Part shown: in pieces, positions 19,001 through 27,594 of the stretch
Position numbering within the stretch: the first letter of the stretch is position 1
Layout: every line of letters starts with the position of its first letter
NCBI RefSeq assembly: GCF_002234675.1
Contig: NC_019873.2
Span: 6,721,158 to 6,785,157, forward strand
Source: Oryzias latipes
Lineage: Eukaryota; Chordata; Actinopteri; Beloniformes; Adrianichthyidae
Length of the DNA stretch: 64,000 bases
Direction of reading: 5' to 3'
Position numbers and translations under genes: made by a program
Notes under the pieces: generated by a model
What the model was told of the DNA's origin: nothing
What the model saw: the letters and a program-made list of their open reading frames with translations, nothing else
The model's database searches: none

Positions 19001-21538
19001 GTCGACGACTGCTTGAAGTCCTTACCCACAGAGGACGCGGCTATCGCACTCGCCTCAGAACTCCGTCAACTACTTGCCAACGGGGGCTTCAAGCTTACTA
19101 AGTGGTTGAGCAACTCTAAAAGGGTGATGAAATCCATCCCAGCTGATGAATGGGCCAAGTCTGTGTGCGAGCTCAACCTTGATCAGGACGACTTACCTTA
19201 TGAGCGCACCTTGGGTGTATTGTGGAATGCGGAGCAGGACTGTTTCACCTTTGATGCTAGACCCATCAGCAGACCAGCAACAAAAAGAGGTCTGCTGTCC
19301 GCAACCAGCTCCGTCTACGACCCTTTGGGGTTTGCAAGTCCTTTCGTACTAAAAGCAAAATTGCTCTTCCAAGAGCTGTGTCGTCAGAAGTTGGACTGGG
19401 ATGCACAACTTCCAGAAGCCATTGCAGATCAGTGGAGGAGGTGGTTGACAGATCTACCCCTCCTATCTGCTCTGACTATTCCCAGATGCCTCAGAATAAC
19501 AACGCCTGGCAATTCTTCAGAAGTCCAGCTGCATCACTTCTCTGATGCCTCAGAGGCTGCATACGGTGCTATATCCTACCTCAGGGTGAACAACAGGTGC
19601 ACACTCATCATGTCCAAGGCTAGGTTGGCCCCATTAAACCCAACCACCATACCGCGCCTGGAGTTGCTCGCTGCTGTCACTGCAACTGATCTGGACCAGC
19701 ATATCAAACTCCATCTAGAAATTCCTGTGGATCAAACCTTCTTCTGGACTGACAGCACTATTGTGCTTCACTACATTAACAATCAAGAACGACGCTTTGC
19801 CACCTTTGTTGCCAACCGCATAGCAAAGATTCAGGAACGCACCGAGCGTCATCAATGGAAGTATGTTGACACAGCATCCAACCCTGCAGATGATGTCTCG
19901 AGAGGAATGTCTGCCAGTGACATCCTGTCAAGTGAACGATGGGTCTCAGGACCATCGTTTCTTCAAGGCTCAGAGGAAGACTGGCCCACTCAGCCCAAGC
20001 TGGGCAGCCTACCTGAGATAGCCGAGATCAAACAAACCAAAGCAGTGTACATGGCCAGTTGCAAAACAGCTGATGGTTTGGACAACCTGCTAGAGCGATA
20101 TTCTGACTGGCACCGTCTAAGACGTGCAGTAGCCATTTTGCTACGGCTGAAAAGCCTGCTATGCAAGAAACCAGGCAAGCAACTCCTAGAACCTATCACC
20201 GTTGAGGAGATACAAGCTGCAGAAGTAGCTATACTCCAGAATATACAGGGCTCATGCTTCGGTTCTGGTGAAATTCCATCAAGCTGCATCGCCAGTCTCA
20301 AGCCATTCAAGGATGACAAGACGGATCTACTACGTGTGGGAGGACGTCTTGTGAATGCACCAATCCCCTTTGAAGCAAAGCATCCAGTCATACTACCTAA
20401 ATGCCATCATATCACCAAGTTACTCATCAAACACTACCACCTTCGGCTCGGGCACTCAGGCATGGAACGGGTTCTCTCAGAAATTCGCCAACGCTTCTGG
20501 ATTTTAAAGGCACGGTATGCTCTCAATGCTGTCCTCAAATCATGCATGGTGTGTCGCAAGCTGAAGGCAGTACCTGACCACCAGCAGATGGCAAACTTGC
20601 CTGACTCGAGAGTAACTCCAAGTGAACCATGCCTCAGCCGCGTTGGCGTTGATTATTTCGGCCCTCTGCTGGTAAAGCGAGCCCGCAGCGAACTCAAGAG
20701 GTACGGATGCCTATTCACGTGCCTTACAACCAGAGCTATCCACCTGTTGGTCTCAAACACCCTCGATACGGATTCCTTTCTCAATGCTCTGCAGAGGTTC
20801 ATCGCCAGGAGAGGCGAACCCAAAGAAATCAGATCTGATAATGGAACCAACTTTGTTGGAGGTCTGCGCGAACTTCGTCAGGCTGTTGCTGAGTGGAACC
20901 AGAGAAAGATAGCAGACCACCTTTTGCAGAGCAACATCAAGTGGATCTTCAACCCACCAGGTGCCTCACACATGGGTGGTGTCTGGGAGAGGCTGATACG
21001 ATCTGTTCGCTCTGTGCTCAACGCTGTCATCGCACTTCAGCCACTTGATGATGAAGGGCTAGCCACGCTCTTTTGCACCATTGAAGCTATCCTCAATGGC
21101 CGCCCCATCACCAAGCTAAGTGAGGACCCTACTGACCACTTACCACTGACACCCAACCACCTACTGCTACTTCGCGCAGGTCCGTCTCTTCCACCTGGCG
21201 CCTTTGTAAAGAAGGACTTATACCGACGTCGCTGGCGTCAAGTTCAGTTCCTCGTTGACGTCTTCTGGATGAGATGGCTGAAGGAATACTTACCCACACT
21301 CCAGAAGCGTCAGAAATGGCTTCATCCTAGGCGCAACTTGCAAGTGGGTGATCTGGTTCTCATCCTCAATGAGAACACTCCACGCAACAGCTGGCCCCTA
21401 GGGCTCGTGGTTGCTACTCACCCGGGCGAAGATGGACTAGTTCGAAGTGTTCGAGTGAAAACAGCTTCAGGTGAACTTGATCGTCCTACTGCCAAGATTT
21501 GTCTGCTGGAGGCCAATCTGGTGGGCGAATCTAAATAA
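16010..21538 (+). CDS. BEL/Pao gag-pol polyprotein, 1842 aa, intact
   Basis: One uninterrupted frame. Domains by approximate residue: N-terminal coiled region 1-130; gag-like DUF1759 from 221 (FDGEPLKYWQFMRLF); zinc knuckles 436-505 (CPKCSGEHFLNQC, CQNCFMTGHTRETC, CKVPGCGQRH); Pao-type aspartic protease about 580 (ALLDNGANGTFCS); reverse transcriptase 870-1010 (VRIVYDCAAR, NADIEGMFYQVRV, FYVDDCLKSL with YVDD); RNase H from 1173 (HHFSDASEAAYGA, FFWTDSTIVLHYI); H2C2 integrase finger about 1474-1513; integrase core with DYFGPL, RSDNGTNF and GGVWERLIRSVR supplying the DDE triad; C-terminal DUF5641-like end about 1740-1830. Two adjacent ATGs open it. It would copy the element through cytoplasmic particles. 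It is complete, but without a 5' LTR it has no evident promoter of its own. Confidence 0.95.
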   Translation: MMSEEKGKEQQTLKRQRGAAKGTVTRLISQVNELMIQARLNETEVMLHALTEAETKFQEAHMRYHSTLEDEDDIDASSSYLSAVLRDIHDLRHAAMTWLDEEGQQTHDGQDAEQASTSRPTSDTPFLEQIFAELKEIREHRLHEKQEFSKLMVEQEERLRSELHLQSGRQLQSSTRNLGPSSPLGASANNETSVAELLELSRRQNQAHIDTMRLPPADIIKFDGEPLKYWQFMRLFTTLVDKDTVPDEEKLIRLHHYTFGQAREAICHCLYHPVPSVGYTEAMATLKKRFGNPYTISQAWIGKVLTYKSIKDNTQLQGFADTLRSCRDTLKAMKCEEELNGGRALLQIVEKLPYDLKKKWLTVNYEITRSGRLPRLDDVVKLVEEEAEKRSDPIFGSLLTHGMSTSTSSKSSSKPMKAQSFATESEATSSKAKGGTLKCPKCSGEHFLNQCSSFRGMTVQDRLTLVRQKKLCQNCFMTGHTRETCTRKWVCKVPGCGQRHNSWLHSAIVATTTNNNQSTTTTNNNSPVTASIEEPTANQQPEIQATATRKRNHRNGQKVALPILPVVVSDPDNHFSINAFALLDNGANGTFCSKQLIRALRLETHRMNIKLSTMESKNVNVDTLSVDLRVEDHQRSESYLLKGVLSRDRLNISLNNLVTVEEISQFTHLQDIAENICPGDIDLADEVHLLIGLDQPDILAPREVRRGEAGEPYATLTGLGWTLNGPVSGVLDTFSANCTQAETALQQVVEKFWKLDNPAHVNSDLPSASDREVLELWKRNVTKEDGHYVLPIPFKQHPPQLPNNYQMAKHRLDLLGKRLTKDPDLKQMYKQSINDSLQKGYAEEVKDKDGVDGAIWYLPHHPVLNPKKPGKVRIVYDCAARYQGASLNDRIHQGPDLTNKLLGVLLKFRQEPVALNADIEGMFYQVRVPPNQRDALRFLWWQDDDPDKPPKQYRMTAHLFGGVWSPSAAAFALQRAAEDNKGSYGDDVVQTVKRNFYVDDCLKSLPTEDAAIALASELRQLLANGGFKLTKWLSNSKRVMKSIPADEWAKSVCELNLDQDDLPYERTLGVLWNAEQDCFTFDARPISRPATKRGLLSATSSVYDPLGFASPFVLKAKLLFQELCRQKLDWDAQLPEAIADQWRRWLTDLPLLSALTIPRCLRITTPGNSSEVQLHHFSDASEAAYGAISYLRVNNRCTLIMSKARLAPLNPTTIPRLELLAAVTATDLDQHIKLHLEIPVDQTFFWTDSTIVLHYINNQERRFATFVANRIAKIQERTERHQWKYVDTASNPADDVSRGMSASDILSSERWVSGPSFLQGSEEDWPTQPKLGSLPEIAEIKQTKAVYMASCKTADGLDNLLERYSDWHRLRRAVAILLRLKSLLCKKPGKQLLEPITVEEIQAAEVAILQNIQGSCFGSGEIPSSCIASLKPFKDDKTDLLRVGGRLVNAPIPFEAKHPVILPKCHHITKLLIKHYHLRLGHSGMERVLSEIRQRFWILKARYALNAVLKSCMVCRKLKAVPDHQQMANLPDSRVTPSEPCLSRVGVDYFGPLLVKRARSELKRYGCLFTCLTTRAIHLLVSNTLDTDSFLNALQRFIARRGEPKEIRSDNGTNFVGGLRELRQAVAEWNQRKIADHLLQSNIKWIFNPPGASHMGGVWERLIRSVRSVLNAVIALQPLDDEGLATLFCTIEAILNGRPITKLSEDPTDHLPLTPNHLLLLRAGPSLPPGAFVKKDLYRRRWRQVQFLVDVFWMRWLKEYLPTLQKRQKWLHPRRNLQVGDLVLILNENTPRNSWPLGLVVATHPGEDGLVRSVRVKTASGELDRPTAKICLLEANLVGESK

Positions 21539-21766
21539 ATCAAAGACTTAACTGCCCAAGGTCTAGTTCCATACTGCCATCTGTGACTTTTGGGTGCTAT
21601 GACTGATGCATAAGAGACTTGAATATATGAGCACTTGTTAAAATTTGATTCTGCCACACATGCAATTGCCTGTTTAGTACTATAAATTTGCTTCTTTAAT
21701 ACATTTGGGAATTGTAGAAACTAGGGATAAACGATTTACTTTCGCAATCGCTCATCGGGGCCGGGA

Positions 21767-21890
21767 TGTTACGGCCGCTAGAGGCCGCTATAATTAATGT
21801 TTGTTGGGCGCCTGCCTATTTTGGCATTTAAGAGCCACCGTAGTTGATGTTGTGGGCGCCGCCATTTTGAATTTGCCGCGGGAGCAGTTT
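21767..21890 (+). repeat. BEL 3' LTR, left part
   Basis: Begins TGTTACGGCCGCTAGAGG directly after a polypurine-like tract and is interrupted by the L1 insertion. It continues at 27142-27594. It contains a gccgccattttga motif. The LTR assignment is inferred from its position after the polyprotein and the TG...CA ends, because the matching 5' LTR is absent. Confidence 0.65.
21876..21890. repeat. Target-site duplication of the L1 insertion, left copy
   Basis: ccgcgggagcagttt is identical to 27127-27141. The last three T may belong to the poly-T tail, so the true length is 12-15 bp. Confidence 0.9.
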
Positions 21891-22010
21891 TTTTTTTTTT
21901 TTTTCTTTTTTTTTAACAACTTTATTGTGTAAAACGGAAGTACAATACAAAACACAATTTTACAAAATAAACTTCAAATATGCCAGGGGAGCATACATAT
22001 TAAATACATT

Positions 22011-25000
22011 TTACATAAAAACATTCATGTTTCTGCAACTTTCATATAGACATACAGCTTTCTGATTAAGACTCTTGGAGATGTTACCAATATACATTTC
22101 TATTTGTTTCATTAAAACAGGGAAAAAAATTGAAGATGAAGAAAATTTACATTTATGTATATAGAATTTGCCAAAAATAATAATAAGATTAATTATGAGT
22201 TTTTTATTTGAGTCCAAATTTTTATTATGAAAGCCAAAAATTATATGTTCAAACTTTAGATTAAAGTTGGGGTGAATGCGATTTCTAATAAATTGTAAAC
22301 ATTTTTTCCAAAAGATTCTAATTATAGCACAATTCCAAAAAAGATGGTTAATTGTTTCTGGATATTCTTTGCAAAAAATACAGTTAGGGTCAATTGTTTT
22401 AATGTATTTTAGCATAAATTTATTGGTGGGGTAAATTTTGTGAATTATTTTAAAAGATACTTCTTTCATTTTATTATTTATCATAAATTTTTGGGTGACA
22501 CTCCATCCTTTCTTCCAGATACTGTCGGGAACAAAACGTCTCCAGTAGGTTTTAGTACACGGTACAGAAATGACGTCCCTTTGAAACAACACACGTATTT
22601 TTTTGTTGTTATTCTTGTGTGTAGGGGTAAAACAAATTTTTCCTGTGGTGGTGGCGGTTGCATCCATAGAGGGCATTTCTTCGTTCGTAGCAGTTGTTTT
22701 AAACATTTGGCATATTTCTTTGGAAACAGCATCAAACACAATGGCATACTCTTTAGGAGTCACAACCAGATTATATTTAGCGTTGAATTCAGTATACCTT
22801 AATAAATGCCCGTTCGTGTCAAAAAGTTGGCTCACCACTAGAATTTTTTTCTCAAACCAATGTGGAAAAAATAAAGATTTATTCTTGTATAATAAATATT
22901 TGTTGTTCCAAATAAAGAAGTTATGGGGAGAGAAATTATGTTTGTATAGAAGTGCCCATGCAAGAAGAGCTTGTTTGTGGAATGCTGATAGTTTAGCTGG
23001 TATTTTCTCAACATTGTAATGACAAAGGAGAAGAAAGTTAAGGTTGCCTAAGTTTGAAAATATAAAATGGGGAAATATATTCCAAATTGAAGTAGGATTT
23101 TTTAGGTAAGATTTGATCCAGTTTATTTTAAATGTGTTATTTAGGGTTGTAAAATCAAGAAAGTTTAGTCCTCCATTCTCGTACGAGTTCATTACCACAG
23201 ATTTTTTTAAATAATGTATACGGTTTTTCCAGATAAAGTTAAATAAAATTTGGTCAACAGATTTTAATGTTTGATTGTCTACGTACAGAGATAATGCAGA
23301 GTAAGTGAGTCGAGAGATTCCCTCTGCCTTTGACAGCAGGACTCTGCCTTTTAGGCTCAGGTCTCTTTGAAGCCATAAGTTAAAACGTTTTCTGGTTTTC
23401 TCTATTACGGAACTAAAATTTAAAGAACTTCTCTCTAGTTCGTTTTTGGTGATGGTAATCCCTAGATATGTTACACTTTCTTTGATGGGGATTTCACATA
23501 TGGATCCTGTTTGATCATTTTTGATAGATATTAATTCACATTTTTTAATGTTAAGATGAAGTCCAGAGACATTAGAAAAAGCTTTTATTAGATTTAGTGC
23601 TCGAGGAATTTGACTGCTATCTTTCAAAAAAAGGGTCGTATCATCAGCTAATTGGCTAATAAGAATCTCTTTACCAAAGACAGAGATGCCTTTCAAATCA
23701 TTAATAGTTATGTAATCTGCCAGAGTTTGAGTGGCTAATAAAAATAGATACGGCGAGATGGGGCAACCCTGTCGTATTCCTCTTTTAATATTAAAACGGG
23801 GAGAAGTACCATATTTTAGTTTTACTGAGCAGTTAGCATTACTGTATAACAGTTTTATTGCATCGCAAAAATAAGAGCCAAAACCAAATTTGTGAAGGCA
23901 GCTAAAAAGAAACGTGTGATTAATTGAATCAAAAGCTTTATAGAAGTCCAAAAAAAGAATGTAACTTTCATCTGTTATTAAATGTGAATAATCTAAAATA
24001 TCTAGTACAAGCCGGATGTTATTAGAAATATGTCTTCTGTGCATAAATCCTGACTGGGTTTCTCCAATTACAGAGTCCAAGGCTGATTTCAGTCTGTGAG
24101 CAAATACAGAGGCAATAATTTTATAATCATTATTCAATAAACTGATCGGGCGCCAGTTATCAATATTGAGAGTGTCTTTTTTGGGTTTTGGGAGGAGAGT
24201 GATCACTCCTTGATTCAGTGTTGGAGGAAGAGTGCCTTGGCGAAGGCTTTCTAAGAAAACCTGCGTTAAAAAAGGAGCAATTGTGATACTAAATTGTTTG
24301 TAAAATTCCCCAGTTAATCCATCTGGTCCAGGAGATTTGTTATTTTTCAGTTTGTTTATAGAAGTCAGTATTTCCTTAACAGTGACAGGGGAGTCACAGA
24401 TTTGACGTTCAGAGGGATTAATAGATTGTGAATTAATGTTATCTAAAAACTGTTGGGGATTGTCAGTGGAATCATTAACAGCATAAAGTTTACTATAGAA
24501 AGAACTAACAAATTTAGCAATAACAGAGGGGTCTGAGTTTAGTTGGCCATCAATATTTAACTGGTGTAGTGTATTTGATTTAGCACGATGCTTTTCTAAT
24601 TGGAAGAAGTAAGAAGAATTGCTTTCACCCTCTTCCAGCCATTTTAGTCGAGATCTGACAAAAGCGCCTTCAGCACGATTTTTATAAATCTCATCCAGTT
24701 TATTTTGTAAAGAATTTAAGTTAATTTTGTCATCTTCAGATTGATTTGCTGGACATATTTGAGATAATCTTGTTATGTCATTTATGACTTTATCCTCTTT
24801 TTCCTTCCTGGACTTATTTAAATTAGAACTAAGTTTTCTAAGGTAGTTTGCAATATCATATTTGAATAATTCCCAGTTATTACTATAAGAGTTTTCAGCT
24901 ACAGCTTTTTCAAAGTAATATGAAACACTTTCAGAAATTTGTTTTTCCACGATAGCAAGCTTAAGTAGAGAATTGTTAAGGATCCAATATGCTTTTTTAA

Positions 25001-25736
25001 TTCTAGAGTTATTTTGGTTTAATTTAATGGAAATCTGTATTGCTTTGTGATCAGTAAGAGGAGAAGGAAAAATATCAATATTAATGTCATCTGTATCTAA
25101 ACAATCAGAAACAAGCCAGTAATCTATACGAGACTGGTGGGAGCCATTTTTGTTGCTCCATGTAAAACTTGATTTTGTTGGGAATTTCTCTCTCCAAGGA
25201 TCTTTTAAATTAAATTTTTGCATAAATGAGAGAAGTTCGGCATTATGATTATCAGTTTGTGGTGGCCATCTATCCAGTTGGCAGTCTAACACCATATTCA
25301 GGTCTCCTCCAATGATAATAATTGCATTGGGATATTTGTTTAAACATTCTATTAAATCATTTTCTACTATAGATAGGAGTTGAGAGTTGTCACGTTTTGT
25401 ATTGTAACCGTATACATTTATTACTATAAAAGTCTTTTTTTCATAGGCCAAGGTCATACAGACAAAATGACCCTCAGTGTCACATTTATGTGAAAGAATG
25501 TCACCTTCAAATTTATGTTTTACCGTAAGAGTGCCAGCTGAGTGCTGACTACCATGAGAGAGGAAAATGTTATCACCCCATTGAGATCTCCAAAAATTGG
25601 TATCATCTTTTGTAGAGTGAGACTCTTGAAAAAAGAAAAAATCTGTGTTTAACTTTTTGGCAAACAAGAAAAGAGCTTTACGCTTTGTAGCATTTTTTAA
25701 CCCCCTGGCATTCAATGAACCTAAAGATAAAGACAT
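22011..25736 (-). CDS. L1-type ORF2: endonuclease and reverse transcriptase, 1241 aa
   Basis: Apurinic-type endonuclease at about residues 1-225 (SLNARGLKN start, FFFQESHS, GGDLNMVLD, SRIDYWLVSD, LTDHKAIQISI). Reverse transcriptase at about 440-760: KSPGPDGLTGEFYKQF, NWRPISLLNNDYKIIA, YILFLDFYKAFDSINHTF, IRQGCPISPYLFLLATQ, and the catalytic box as QLADDTTLFL near 696, where L replaces the usual Y or F before ADD. Near residue 1120 lies the C-terminal Cys-rich motif CIFCKEYPETINHLFWNC (C-x2-C-x7-H-x4-C). The protein would nick target DNA and prime reverse transcription of its own RNA in the nucleus. The frame is unbroken and of normal L1 length. Confidence 0.95.
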   Translation of the reverse strand: MSLSLGSLNARGLKNATKRKALFLFAKKLNTDFFFFQESHSTKDDTNFWRSQWGDNIFLSHGSQHSAGTLTVKHKFEGDILSHKCDTEGHFVCMTLAYEKKTFIVINVYGYNTKRDNSQLLSIVENDLIECLNKYPNAIIIIGGDLNMVLDCQLDRWPPQTDNHNAELLSFMQKFNLKDPWREKFPTKSSFTWSNKNGSHQSRIDYWLVSDCLDTDDINIDIFPSPLTDHKAIQISIKLNQNNSRIKKAYWILNNSLLKLAIVEKQISESVSYYFEKAVAENSYSNNWELFKYDIANYLRKLSSNLNKSRKEKEDKVINDITRLSQICPANQSEDDKINLNSLQNKLDEIYKNRAEGAFVRSRLKWLEEGESNSSYFFQLEKHRAKSNTLHQLNIDGQLNSDPSVIAKFVSSFYSKLYAVNDSTDNPQQFLDNINSQSINPSERQICDSPVTVKEILTSINKLKNNKSPGPDGLTGEFYKQFSITIAPFLTQVFLESLRQGTLPPTLNQGVITLLPKPKKDTLNIDNWRPISLLNNDYKIIASVFAHRLKSALDSVIGETQSGFMHRRHISNNIRLVLDILDYSHLITDESYILFLDFYKAFDSINHTFLFSCLHKFGFGSYFCDAIKLLYSNANCSVKLKYGTSPRFNIKRGIRQGCPISPYLFLLATQTLADYITINDLKGISVFGKEILISQLADDTTLFLKDSSQIPRALNLIKAFSNVSGLHLNIKKCELISIKNDQTGSICEIPIKESVTYLGITITKNELERSSLNFSSVIEKTRKRFNLWLQRDLSLKGRVLLSKAEGISRLTYSALSLYVDNQTLKSVDQILFNFIWKNRIHYLKKSVVMNSYENGGLNFLDFTTLNNTFKINWIKSYLKNPTSIWNIFPHFIFSNLGNLNFLLLCHYNVEKIPAKLSAFHKQALLAWALLYKHNFSPHNFFIWNNKYLLYKNKSLFFPHWFEKKILVVSQLFDTNGHLLRYTEFNAKYNLVVTPKEYAIVFDAVSKEICQMFKTTATNEEMPSMDATATTTGKICFTPTHKNNNKKIRVLFQRDVISVPCTKTYWRRFVPDSIWKKGWSVTQKFMINNKMKEVSFKIIHKIYPTNKFMLKYIKTIDPNCIFCKEYPETINHLFWNCAIIRIFWKKCLQFIRNRIHPNFNLKFEHIIFGFHNKNLDSNKKLIINLIIIFGKFYIHKCKFSSSSIFFPVLMKQIEMYIGNISKSLNQKAVCLYESCRNMNVFM

Positions 25737-26060
25737 AACAAAGAGAAGATGATAAAGTAAGAACTTTAGTTGGTGAGCTGTGTTGCATCAACCAGTGTGC
25801 TAAAAATAAATAAAAAATAGGAAAATAAACGTTCAATTTTTACATTTACGCTAATGTAAAATTCAAATGGATGAAAAAATATGCTGAATTAAACACATTC
25901 AGGCTCAACTTTAAAGTGACTTGAACTTATGAACCAGAAAAACCTGACGACCATATTAAGATATTAACATGAATGGCCAATTTTCAACAAAGTTAGATTG
26001 CAAACCGCTAGAGAACAAAAAGATGGATGAGCTGATATCGTCGGGTAGACAGACCAGTGT

Positions 26061-26996
26061 TTAGGTCTCAGGCAGGCCGACTTCTTTACCATTGATATAT
26101 GCTCGAGGACCGACGTAGTAAGCGGTTTTCCCTTCTCGTCTGGCTGCCTCAATCATTGGCCACAGCGCCGCTCTTCTCTCGCGATCTGCCGCACAGAGAT
26201 CTTCGGTGAAGTGGAGATGGCGCTCTTTCAGAAAAGAGCTGTTTTTCGCAGCTTTCCACACGGCGTCTCGGAGGGTTCTGGAGGTAAACTGTACGATGAT
26301 TCCTCTGGGTTTCCTTTCATTTTCCTTCATTTTTCCCAACCGGTGAACAACGTCAATCACGTCAGGCAGTTTGCTTTTAGCTTCAGGAAAAACACTCTGG
26401 CAGATTCGGATGGTTTCCTTCTTTACATCTTCTTTGGCCACAGTCTCTGGTACTCCGTACAGTTTTAGATTCCAGCGTCTCGAGTAGCGCTCGGATTCAA
26501 TAAGTCTTTCTTGTAGCTGGAGGATGGTGGCGCCATCTTTGTTTGTTTTCCTCTCAATTACGTCAACTCTCTTCTTTAAATCTTGGATTTCACCAAAAGC
26601 AAAGTCAACTGATTTCTTAAGGTCTTCAATTTTAAGTGAGTTGGTATTAATCAGTTGTTCCAAGCTGTCAAAGCGAGTGTTGATCAGTTCTGATAAAACA
26701 GCTACAATTTCCTGGTTGCCGTCAACACTTTTCTCACCTTTGCCTTTGGGAGTTGCAAACAATGCCTTCTTGAGCGCAGGTTCTTTGCAAGGTGTTCCGT
26801 CCTCTGAGAGAGGTAAGGGAGGGAATTCTTCCTCTCCACACATATTTTGGTCGTCAGGAACTTTAACGTAGTCATGATCCGCCTTGCCCGAGTCACAGCC
26901 GCTAGCAGTTGTGTTGTTAGCATTAGCCAAACTTTTATTTTTTTGCTTTGAGCTTCGTTTTCTATCTCGGGAATCCATTTTAAGAGCAGTAAACAT
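26061..26996 (-). CDS. L1-type ORF1 RNA-binding protein, 311 aa
   Basis: The layout matches L1 ORF1p: a basic, disordered N-terminus (SRDRKRSSKQKNKS); a coiled coil at about residues 95-155 (heptads in LINTRFDSLEQLINTNSLKI and FAFGEIQDLKKRVDVIERK); an RRM-like core (RRWNLKLYGVPE); and a C-terminal domain (PRGIIVQFTSRTLRDAVWKA, then RRAALWPMIEAARREGKTAY). A second methionine at residue 7 (MDSRDRKRS) could be the true start. The family protein trimerises and coats LINE RNA. It lies upstream of ORF2 in the same orientation, separated by 324 bp. Confidence 0.93.
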   Translation of the reverse strand: MFTALKMDSRDRKRSSKQKNKSLANANNTTASGCDSGKADHDYVKVPDDQNMCGEEEFPPLPLSEDGTPCKEPALKKALFATPKGKGEKSVDGNQEIVAVLSELINTRFDSLEQLINTNSLKIEDLKKSVDFAFGEIQDLKKRVDVIERKTNKDGATILQLQERLIESERYSRRWNLKLYGVPETVAKEDVKKETIRICQSVFPEAKSKLPDVIDVVHRLGKMKENERKPRGIIVQFTSRTLRDAVWKAAKNSSFLKERHLHFTEDLCAADRERRAALWPMIEAARREGKTAYYVGPRAYINGKEVGLPET

Positions 26997-27105
26997 TCAG
27001 GGTGTTCAGGGTCAGCAGAAAAGATTATTCAGCGTTTAAGTTGCTAATTTTCCAAAGTAATAATAACTTTTTAGCGCAGCTGGATGAAAAGGAGCGTCTG
27101 CTCAG

Positions 27106-27118
27106 GCCGCCATCTTGG
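27106..27118 (-). promoter_or_regulatory. YY1-like site at the L1 5' end
   Basis: The minus strand reads ccaagatggcggc, the CAAGATGGCGGC form of a YY1 site, about ten bases from the element's 5' terminus. In mammalian L1 a YY1 site at this place directs accurate transcription starts. The role here is inferred. Confidence 0.6.
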
Positions 27119-27141
27119 TCCCTCCCCCGCGGGAGCAGTTT

Positions 27142-27594
27142 CAAAGCTTCTAGCCTTTGTTTTGATGCAGTGGAGAAAAAAAAAAAGAGAAAAATTTAAA
27201 GAAACAGCAACATTTATCAGAATTTGTGATCCTCTCCCCAGCGTGGTAAGAGTTAGATCTACTGTTTGTTTGTTTTTTGAGTGATGAGTGGATTGAGTGC
27301 AGTATTCACAGTTTGTCAGTTGTCTCAGTTTGCTATAGATGACTGAAAATGTGTATGTAAAATTTAATATTGGTTATGTCTGTACAATGGAATATTTTGG
27401 AGCAGTTTAACAGCTGTTTAATATATATATATTTGTTTATCTTTTCCAAGAATTATTATTATTATTGTTGTTGTTTTTTTTTTTTTTCAACATTCTGTAT
27501 TTACAGTTTGACCATTCAATTGGATGTGTGCTACACCAAGGGAGATAAAAACCACTCAACAACCACGTTAATGTAGTGAATTTAATTTCCTACA
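27142..27594 (+). repeat. BEL 3' LTR, right part
   Basis: Continues from 21890 once the L1 and one target duplication are removed (ttcaaagcttctagcctt), and ends tttaatttcctaca. It is AT-rich with an ATT/GTT microsatellite near 27450-27490. The last 12 bases before CA mirror the left edge of the element. Confidence 0.65.

Larger units (their letters stand above)
21891..27126 (-). mobile_element. Full-length L1-type LINE, both ORFs open
   Basis: About 5.2 kb on the minus strand: 5' UTR (27126-26997), ORF1 (26996-26061), a 324-bp spacer, ORF2 (25736-22011), a short 3' UTR and a poly-T tract at 21891-21914 (the poly-A tail). Target duplications of 12-15 bp border it. Its 5' terminus reads ggggagggaccaagatggcg, much like the start of mammalian L1. 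Intact frames, a full 5' end and clean target duplications indicate a recent insertion, more recent than the BEL element it interrupts. Confidence 0.93.
15952..27594 (+). mobile_element. BEL/Pao retrotransposon, 3' LTR only, containing a nested L1
   Basis: The element holds a complete polyprotein frame (16010-21538) and a single LTR-like region starting TGTTACGGCCGC at 21767 after a purine-rich tract (ggggccggga) and ending CCTACA at 27594. The L1 insertion 21891-27126 splits that LTR; without the insert it is about 580 bp. No 5' LTR or primer-binding site precedes the frame; only 58 bases separate the left edge from the ATG. The left edge carries taggaaattaaa (15951-15962), the exact inverse of tttaatttccta (27581-27592) at the right edge. 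A 66-bp direct repeat flanks it. BEL elements normally have two LTRs and short target duplications. Confidence 0.85.

Noticed and set aside
16010-21538. Host gene derived from a domesticated BEL polyprotein
   Set aside because: All pol domains including integrase are present, and LTR-like sequence follows; it is a transposon and not a domesticated gene.
22440-23019. Plus-strand frames inside the intact L1 ORF2
   Set aside because: Antisense shadows of a 1241-aa frame with clear reverse transcriptase motifs.
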